Part shown: piece after piece, positions 61,168-64,000 of the stretch
How the letters are laid out: each line of letters opens with the position of its first letter
Numbering within the stretch: the first letter of the stretch is position 1
DNA from: Sarcocystis neurona
Taxonomy: Eukaryota; Apicomplexa; Conoidasida; Eucoccidiorida; Sarcocystidae
DNA length: 64,000 bases
Direction of reading: 5' to 3'
Assembly: GCA_000727475.1 (NCBI GenBank)
Contig: KL647298.1
Location: 1,366,007-1,430,006, forward strand
Notes under the pieces: model-generated
What the model saw: the letters and a program-made list of their open reading frames with translations, nothing else
Told to the model about the DNA's origin: nothing
Database searches by the model: none
Program-made: the position numbers and the translations under genes

Positions 61168-62607
61168 CTACAACACCCTAGTAGGAACAAGAAGCCGAGA
61201 CGACTCGGCTATGCAACGTTTCTTGCGGAAAAAAAGCGGAAGGGACAAATGTTGTCGCTGCTTCTGGTGCTGTCGCCTGTGCTGCCCCAGCTTTGGTTGC
61301 TGCCGGCACTTGCGCGACGTTTTCGGTTGCGGTCTGATGGAGAAAGTGTAGTCAAGTATATTGACGTCTTCTCCTCTGAAGTACATCAAAATCAGTAGCG
61401 TGAAGAGCTGCGACACTCCAGAAGAGAAGTCAAAGACCGACAGCAGAAAGTCCTGCGGCTGCGTGCGTTCAAAAGAAGCGCCAGATGTACCGTTCTGGAG
61501 CTCGAAGAGCCACCCGTTCGCCGCGGAGAGAGAAACTACGGCGGGAGGAATGTAGGGCCGGCTTAAGGACACAGCGGGAACGACAGGCTAAAATACACCT
61601 ACAGTTCGGAATAGAACAGCCGAGTTGGAGAACTAGGAGGAGCTCGGGCAACGCGTGCCACTATGGTTGGTGTTCACCGTCCTGCTACCGCTTCTTTTTG
61701 AAGCGTCCCTGCTGCCATTGCTCGTGGAACACCGACACATGTGTTTTTGCGGTCGCTAAAAAGACTAGACCCAACAGATTAGAGTTCAGGCTGTCTGAGT
61801 TGACACAGTGTTGTACGACGATGAAGCATAGCCTCTCGCCCACATGCAGCCCAAGTGGTGGCAAAAACAGCAGGAAAAGGCGATATCGCAGCAGCAGTAG
61901 AAGCTGGATCCGCGGTAAAGGAGGAAGAACAAGTTGTATGCGGCAGAAAGCACGTCCAGGCCAAAAGGGCCCTACGGCGTGCGCTCACTAGCGGAAGGAG
62001 GACAGACGCGACTCAAGGGCGCGATCGCGTTTAAGTCGCAACAGGGCGAAGCTGTAGTGTCCTTCACGAACGACAACTGTCAAAGTTGAGTGAAAATGAC
62101 AGTACATGCAGGGGGAAAACACGGTGGAAAGGAGCTGGAACTCAATAATGGCAAAAATGGATGAGGCACGTGAGAACCGTGTAGCAGAGGCGCTGACTGG
62201 CATTCGGCGGAGCGCTGGGTTACCGGTGTGCTGTGTCTGTGTACGTACACGAGGAGCGGAGTCGGCAAGAGCAGCACCAGCATAGCGGCAGCAGGGGCTC
62301 CAGCTGCAGCACGACGAACTGTGTGCTCCAGCACTAAATCGCTGAAGTACACCGACGCAAATTCCGGTTTCGCGGCGACGCGGCGAGTCTGCGGGTGCTG
62401 CTCTGCGTGGCGGGTCGAAGGTTTTGACGGTACAGCAGTCGTATCAACACAAGGACATGTAGGATTAAGAGTCATAACCCGTTGCCAGAGCACTTGAAGC
62501 ATCTCTGCCTTCCTGTTACAGCTGTAGTGGCGGCAAAGTTGCACTGGCATCATCCCCAGCGGCAACGTTACGCGCGTAAACCAGTATCTTGTTCGTGCTA
62601 AATACAC
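61168..62607 (-). CDS. Putative membrane protein gene of unknown function, fragments of several exons
   Basis: The family is not recognised. One open stretch runs from about 62607 (after TTAAG) to a donor at 62244 (GTACAC) and reads VTLPLGMMPVQLCRHYSC, then FASVYFSDLVLEH, then a hydrophobic run AAAMLVLLLPTPLLVY. The terminal stretch starts at 61587 after the acceptor TATTTTAG and stays open for 139 codons to the stop at 61168. It contains ANGWLFELQNGTSG, SVFDFSSGVSQLFTLLILMY and GEDVNILDYTFSI, then a basic tail. Between them another open piece reads FGLDVLSAAYNLFFLLYRG near 61900-61970, preceded in the same frame by a TAG. Several hydrophobic spans suggest a polytopic membrane protein. The middle splice structure is unresolved and the 5' end lies above 62607. 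It lies upstream of QSOX on the same strand. Confidence 0.35.
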
Positions 62608-64000
62608 CTTAACAGCGTATTAATGCAGCAATAACTACAGCAGAAGTCACAGCCACAAGAGGCGGTGAAGCTGCTTCCCGACTTGGGAGACAGAGACACG
62701 ATTTTTGTTTTCAAAAGGCGTTGTGGGGGAGAAAGTGCAAAAATTGAGACGAGTGACGCTGAGACGAACACTCAACGGGGGCCCCCGTAGAATAAGGAGA
62801 CGAAGGACGCGCAAGGGGCGACGCACTGCGACGTGCAAGCCCTGCTCCGCTCGAGGTGTTGCTGCCACCCGTGTTCCTCTGCTCTCTACCGCTACTGCTG
62901 CTGCGTCGTGGTGCTGCGGCTGCTTCGTTTTGTGCTCGTCGGACTAACAAGTGTCACACCTTCGCCCTCGCTACTGCTGCAGCGGCTTCTTCTTCTTCGG
63001 TGCTGCCGATGCTACTGCCAACAGTGCACACGTGCTGCTAGTACATTCTTTGGCATAGCGAGCGGAGACCCAAGAGTACAGTCTGGTGCAACCATCTTCT
63101 CTGTGCGTTCACTCTTTTAGCTCTGTGCTGCGACTGTACCTCGCCCTGTCGCCCTTCTTCCCTGTTCCTCCTGTAGTAGACGACACGGTCCCGCCCCGGC
63201 CGCTGCTGCTGGTGCAAGGACGCCGTGGCGCCCTTGTGCCGCGGCCGGGGGCTGCTGCGGTTGCTACGGACGGCTCGCGGGATCGGTGGTGTAGAGTGTT
63301 GCCCGTTGTGAAAGCTGGACTGACACACTTCTCTCGCGCGGATCGCCGCTGCGGCCTTCTCTTCTACTGCCAAGCTTTGCTCATCAGTCGCTTCTTCTCT
63401 GCAGCTCCCTGCACCGTTCTGCTACGGACGTCGTGGCGCGTACACAGTGCCACACTGTTGACTCCCAGATTCTACTACTAAGTATGGCCCATACAACGAC
63501 TGTATGTGAGTCAACAGCGGTATCAGCTGCCCCTAACCTTGTCAAGCACCCGCTCTGTGTTTACAAGGTGATACTGGGCGCCTGTATTCAGCGTTTCGGC
63601 GTGGGTGTTGCGAGTTTCATCGCTCGATGCCGCCGTTGCTGCCGATGAGTAGGTTGGTGGCGGTTGCTCACGTGTGACTCCACCCGCTGGACATCGCTGT
63701 TGTCAGCATCCACATGCTGCTGGTGCTACCACGCATCCTCAACGCAGACGGCTACCAGTGCTCTCCTCTCCGGCTTTTCACCCGTGTGCCCTTCGGCTGC
63801 CGTCGGTTTCCAAGTATTCATTATGGCACCTGTCTTTGACTTCGCTTTGCAGGTAGTGGGGCTCTCCTAATACTTGCCTGCGGCCTCCGCTTGCTTGGTA
63901 CCGCTTCTGCTCGCTGCTTTTGGTTTCTGACGTTTCTGGGGAACAGTCTTGCGCACAAAAGAAGCGACAGCAGTATCCCGTTGCTGCGACTGTTGATAGG
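62608..64000. other. Right end of the window, no gene supported
   Basis: CTG-type words are scattered through 62840-63270 and 63600-63780. Frames of up to 131 codons exist on the plus strand (63086-63481) and 111 on the minus (63038-63373), overlapping each other, with no recognised domain. It may hold 5' exons of the putative membrane protein gene. Confidence 0.4.

Overview
The window looks like nuclear DNA of a coccidian apicomplexan, most likely Eimeria or a close relative such as Cyclospora. The signs are long CAG/CTG trinucleotide tracts that run through exons as poly-Ala, poly-Gln and poly-Ser, many (TA)n and GAGA minisatellites in introns, frequent TGCATGC motifs, and small conserved exons separated by kilobase introns. 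The species is inferred from these features and not shown by a marker gene.

Three genes can be recognised, all on the minus strand. I built each by joining exons through GT/AG splice sites whose reading phases agree. (1) 1626-18451 is a clostripain-like (family C11) cysteine peptidase in at least six exons, with the ADNNLEE, WDHG and FDACLM motifs on separate exons. (2) 32586-43314 is an ASC-1/TRIP4-type protein (C2HC5 zinc finger plus ASCH domain) in seven proposed exons. One intron contains an 845-base assembly gap, and the 5' exons are unresolved. (3) 53929-60519 is a quiescin sulfhydryl oxidase (QSOX) in three exons, with a membrane anchor, a thioredoxin domain with CPYC, and a complete Erv/ALR domain. 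Two further minus-strand genes of unknown function are proposed at 45709-47201 and at 61168-62607, where the latter looks membrane-bound.

The layout alternates. Repeat-rich blocks (about 1-18.5 kb, 28-45 kb, 54-60.6 kb) carry the recognised genes, and repeat-poor blocks (about 18.5-28 kb, 48.3-53.9 kb) carry no gene I can support. Nothing suggests an operon. QSOX and the C11 peptidase probably act in the secretory or endomembrane system, QSOX by forming disulfides and C11 by cleaving proteins. The TRIP4-type protein is a cytosolic or nuclear factor of ribosome rescue and transcription. The shared strand and the spacing imply no functional link. No tRNA, rRNA, transposase, reverse transcriptase or CRISPR array was found.
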